Shown piece by piece: positions 5,910 to 6,333 of a stretch of DNA of 6,333 nucleotides. Below the pieces are notes generated by a model, which ran no database searches, was not told the DNA's origin, and saw only the letters and a program-made list of their open reading frames with translations. The first letter of the stretch is position 1. Every line of letters starts with the position of its first letter. A program made the position numbers and the translations under genes. The DNA comes from Spirochaetia bacterium UBA5368 (GTDB lineage: Bacteria > Spirochaetota > UBA4802 > UBA5368), in assembly GCA_002407865.1 (NCBI GenBank), contig DHPI01000074.1, positions 1,165 to 7,497 of the forward strand, given 5' to 3'.

Positions 5910-5915
5910 TTCCTC
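5910..5915 (-). promoter_or_regulatory. Shine-Dalgarno of the NuoJ-like gene
   Basis: GAGGAA lies in the 26-base gap after the antiporter gene and ends 4 bases before the GTG at 5905. The next in-frame ATG (5893) has no comparable site. Confidence 0.65.
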
Positions 5916-5931
5916 GTAGTGTATCCGAATA

Positions 5932-6333
5932 TTAATTACAAAAAATTGCCGATACAGGCAAAATAAAACTGTTTAATATTTGCGGGAAGAACACGCCTAC
6001 GCCTATCGTTATCGCGGTCAGTATGATTGCGGGTATTGTATAGCCAGGTCCGGCTTCCCTGATGGACGCGAGCTCATCACGAACAGAGCCAAAGAATACC
6101 CTTCGCTGCATAACCAGAAAATACGTGAGTGTCACAAGGCTTGCAGCAAGCGCGATAACGGCATACGCCGTATTGCCCGATACCCATAACGCGATTATAA
6201 TAATGAGCTTGCTCCAGAATCCGGAAAGAGGGGGGATTCCCGCCGTTGAAAGGAAAGCAATCACCGATGTACCGCCGGTAACCGGCATCCGCGACGCAAG
6301 GCCGCCCATTTTGTCCATATCCCTCAATCCTGT
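5932..6333 (-). CDS. Antiporter-like ion channel subunit (NuoN/NuoM/MrpD family), C-terminal part
   Basis: This is the last 133 residues or so of a proton- or sodium-translocating subunit of the membrane arm; the gene enters from the right edge, so its start is not seen. The visible part opens with TGLRDMDKMGGLASRMP, the conserved loop of this family (usually RDxxxxGGL...MP), followed by AFLSTAGIPPLSGFWSKL, the broken helix carrying a conserved lysine (Lys in FWSK, codon 6208-6210) that corresponds to the C-terminal channel lysine of NuoL/NuoN/MrpD. Three further hydrophobic helices follow, and the chain ends shortly after, without the long lateral helix that marks NuoL. This argues for NuoN, NuoM or MrpD/MbhH rather than NuoL. 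The in-frame TTG and ATG codons near the edge are internal. More antiporter-like genes may lie upstream, outside the window. Confidence 0.9.
   Translation of the reverse strand, partial: TGLRDMDKMGGLASRMPVTGGTSVIAFLSTAGIPPLSGFWSKLIIIIALWVSGNTAYAVIALAASLVTLTYFLVMQRRVFFGSVRDELASIREAGPGYTIPAIILTAITIGVGVFFPQILNSFILPVSAIFCN

Noticed and set aside
5932..6327. A complete short membrane protein starting at the in-frame TTG near 6327
   Set aside because: The family loop continues upstream without a stop to the window edge, and the helices match the C-terminus of a roughly 500-residue antiporter-like subunit, so the gene is cut by the window and is not a small gene.

Overview
The window is protein-coding DNA from what looks like an anaerobic bacterium. 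Nearly every gene has a strong Shine-Dalgarno sequence of the AGGAGG type, ATG, GTG and stop/start overlaps are common, and base composition looks balanced. The genes cannot place it in a named taxon. It holds two converging units: the 3' part of an acyl-CoA synthetase gene on the + strand (1-767), and a tightly packed minus-strand operon from the right edge (6333) down to 770.

The minus-strand operon encodes most of a group 4 (energy-converting, membrane-bound) [NiFe]-hydrogenase related to respiratory complex I. In transcription order it reads: end of an antiporter-like proton/sodium channel subunit (NuoN/NuoM/MrpD family, cut by the window edge); a NuoJ-like subunit; NuoK-like; NuoA-like; NuoB-like small subunit; NuoC-like; NuoD-like large subunit; NuoH-like; NuoI-like two-cluster ferredoxin; and a HycI-family endopeptidase. 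All four [NiFe]-ligating cysteines are present in the large subunit. It has a 47-residue tail after the second motif, and a matching protease is encoded last in the operon, so this is a genuine hydrogenase and not a quinone-reducing complex I. No NADH-dehydrogenase genes (NuoE/F/G) lie in the window, so reduced ferredoxin entering through the NuoI-like subunit is the likeliest electron source (inference).

The most interesting point is that the complex is a mosaic. The order antiporter-J-K-A-B-C-D-H-I resembles Mbh-type hydrogenases (antiporter subunits, then B-C-D-H-I), but it also carries a NuoA homologue, a subunit regarded as a hallmark of complex I. That NuoA keeps the Tyr-x-Cys-Gly loop but has lost the acidic pair of its second helix. 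The NuoJ-like protein looks like the Mbh D and E subunits in one chain. This is a candidate for the kind of hydrogenase from which complex I evolved.

Gene boundaries were set by Shine-Dalgarno position. For several genes this moves the start downstream of the longest open frame and shows stop/start overlaps of 4 to 8 bases, as expected for translational coupling. No stretch longer than about 30 bases is non-coding, and no promoter, terminator, RNA gene, repeat or mobile element is visible. The operon promoter must lie beyond the right edge.
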